Both the position numbers and the translations under genes were made by a program. 64,000 nucleotides of DNA, from the NCBI GenBank assembly GCA_030544235.1, contig CM060471.1:3205348-3269347 (forward strand), in the 5' to 3' direction. A model generated the notes under the pieces. It did no database searches. It was not told the origin of the DNA and saw only the letters and a program-made list of their open reading frames with translations. Origin of the DNA: Lepturacanthus savala. Its lineage: Eukaryota; Chordata; Actinopteri; Scombriformes; Trichiuridae. This document shows positions 1-64,000 of this stretch, one piece after another; the stretch's first letter is position 1; every line of letters starts with the position of its first letter.

Positions 1-177
1 ACATCAGAAGATAAAAAATGCACACAAGCACATTTTTACGGTGTTAGGTTTACTATATAGCCTTTTCAAGCCTATTGTTTTGTGCTGGTATATTATTTTT
101 TCTTCAGAAATGTATTCACAGATTCCCATGCTTTGACCTCTAGTTCTTTAAACCTACTTCTATCCATGTTTCCATAC

Positions 178-62480
<62,303 letters not shown>

Positions 62481-64000
62481 CTGGGAAGCAATAGAGGACA
62501 TGAGAATGAAAATGAAATAACCAATTGTTTAATAGGAATGTTGTGCAGAGTGGGGACAGTGAAATAGCAGCACTAGACTGCTGCGCTGAATAGAAATCTT
62601 TATAATATTGTATCATAGCATAGCATCATAGCATGTGCTTTGTTGAACATAAAAAGCTAATTGAAAATTAAATAAAAAATTTAATCTTAATAAGTAAAGT
62701 GTTCTGGATAGATCCTTCAGAGGCTTGTCTGTCTTACTTTGAACATTGGTGATTGGTTTAATTAGCTGTTAGAAGAGGGTTCTGAGAGAATTACCCTCTA
62801 TTGCATAGTGTTGCTAAATGGCAAATAATTGATTTGGCTCCATATTACTAAAAAACAGCAATATAAAATCCATGTTTTCCTGTTTAGTTGTAAAAATCAA
62901 GTCTTTTAATTTGAAGGACAAAAAATAATCATATCATATGACCAGGAAATACTGTTTGCACTCCCTTTTACATGGACTGACAAAAATCATTTAAAAATAG
63001 GGCACATTTGTTGCAGCTGGTGGAAGTTGCAGCCTCTCTATGTGCTACTGGGATTGAGCACTGCTGTGGCTACAGGTCAGGCATAGTTCGTGGCTAAATG
63101 TTTAGCATGCTGCTCACGGTCTGAACCGGAGTGCTTGGCAGAGCCAAACTTTGCTGTGAGCCTGCAAGAAGATGCATATCACTGATTGACTTTTGCGATA
63201 GTTTGATCGTGACTGCAGTCAGTTGCAGTCCGCCAGTTGATGGATGTGTTTCTATTTTGTTTGTCAGACAGCTGTGGCCTTTGCAGCTGACCTACACGCT
63301 GGTAGCAGTCACCCTCCATTGAGCGATAGCTGTTGAAGGGGAAGTGGCACCAGGGATCCTCCCACGGCAGAACCAGCGTTGCAGGGACAGACTAAATGCA
63401 AGGTGGAGCCCATCAAAGCACAGGTTAGCTGAACCCATACTGAAACAAGGCACCCTAAACTGATATCATGCAATATAGTTAAGGAAAAATGTTTGGGTTG
63501 TCTGGCTGACTGGTAGAGGAGCCTAGACCATGATGATGCTGTGGTTTGATACTGTCCAGTCTACTGGTGGAGCCAGAAAAAAAAAACTGGACACCAGCAA
63601 ATACTGGATGTGCCAAATTTATTTTCAACAGTGTTAACACCACCAAAAAACATCCAAAAGCATGCATCTCTCCAATACAACATTATTATTATTAGCAAAT
63701 TTTTTTGCTTTGTGTCAGTTATAGTCAACCATGGTTGAATTGGTTTGATATTGGATATTCGACGGATTCAAAGACACTCGTTCAACTTATGATACTTTAC
63801 ACATTTTTTCAATTTTTAATTTGATGAATTTGATGAATATTGGGTTAAGTGTCCTGCCATCCAATGGCCCATCACTTAGTGGATTATAAACTAAGACTCC
63901 AGTTCATATATCTCTAGTACTATATTTGCCATTTTGCTGCATAAAGTCACAAGTAGTCTTGAGTAGTAGTAAAAATGACTTGTATATAACGCCTTGGTCA
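62481..64000. other. Intron upstream of w1
   Basis: No sequence resembling the preceding RyR2 coding segment (first half of RY2). At 62790-62980 lies the left part of a piggyBac-like copy L (CCCTCTATTGCATAGTGTTG, then CATATGACCAGGAAATACTG). The remaining 1 kb has no recognised feature. Confidence 0.7.

Noticed and set aside
62481..64000. A further upstream ryr2 exon
   Set aside because: No segment resembling the first half of RY2 with matching splice sites was found on the minus strand.

Overview
The window is vertebrate genomic DNA, almost certainly from a teleost fish. It lies entirely inside one large gene on the minus strand. Fifty-two consecutive coding exons (178 to 62480) join without any phase conflict into 2,420 codons of a ryanodine receptor. 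Paralogue-specific stretches (for example GRMNFGKDVSTLKYFTICG, SPGQGRNNNGLEIGC, IYNNLGIDEGAWMKRLA) match RYR2, the cardiac/neuronal Ca2+-release channel, better than RYR1 or RYR3. I cannot tell ryr2a from ryr2b. The segment corresponds to about human RyR2 residues 1,020 to 3,440: the end of RY repeat 2, SPRY2, SPRY3, the bridging-solenoid core with the central arrhythmia-mutation cluster, RY3/RY4 with the phosphorylation hot spot, and the helical domain beyond. The start codon, N-terminal domain, calmodulin site, transmembrane pore, promoter and 3' end are outside the window. I see no second cellular gene, no RNA gene and no prokaryotic feature.

Layout, in transcript order: 64000-62481 is intron without a recognisable exon. 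62480-59170 (w1-w6) holds RY2 end and SPRY2. 56395-50483 (w7-w11) holds SPRY3. 49734-40070 (w12-w20) holds the start of the solenoid, including the unusually large 659-nt exon w15. 38511-23754 (w21-w32) is the central solenoid. 22295-19036 (w33-w38) holds RY3/RY4. 17871-178 (w39-w52) runs through small exons towards the central domain.

The introns are packed with mobile elements. They include about twelve copies of a TTAA-flanked piggyBac-like non-autonomous family (TIR CCCTCTATTGCA), four copies of a TA-flanked family (TIR GGGTGATATCAGGTAAA), hAT-like elements with 8-bp target duplications, two or more decayed Tc1/mariner elements, two L2/Rex-type LINE copies, one further dead LINE, Penelope-like tails, a tRNA-headed SINE family, a solo LTR and long AT and CA/TG microsatellites. 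Several of these lie within 5-30 nt of ryr2 splice sites. The most interesting non-coding observations are a transposon end that seems to supply a branch point (w44), an A-free pyrimidine minisatellite as a 3' splice site (w46), and complementary CA and UG tracts on either side of exon w27. No prokaryote-style system is present; I found no new multi-gene system.
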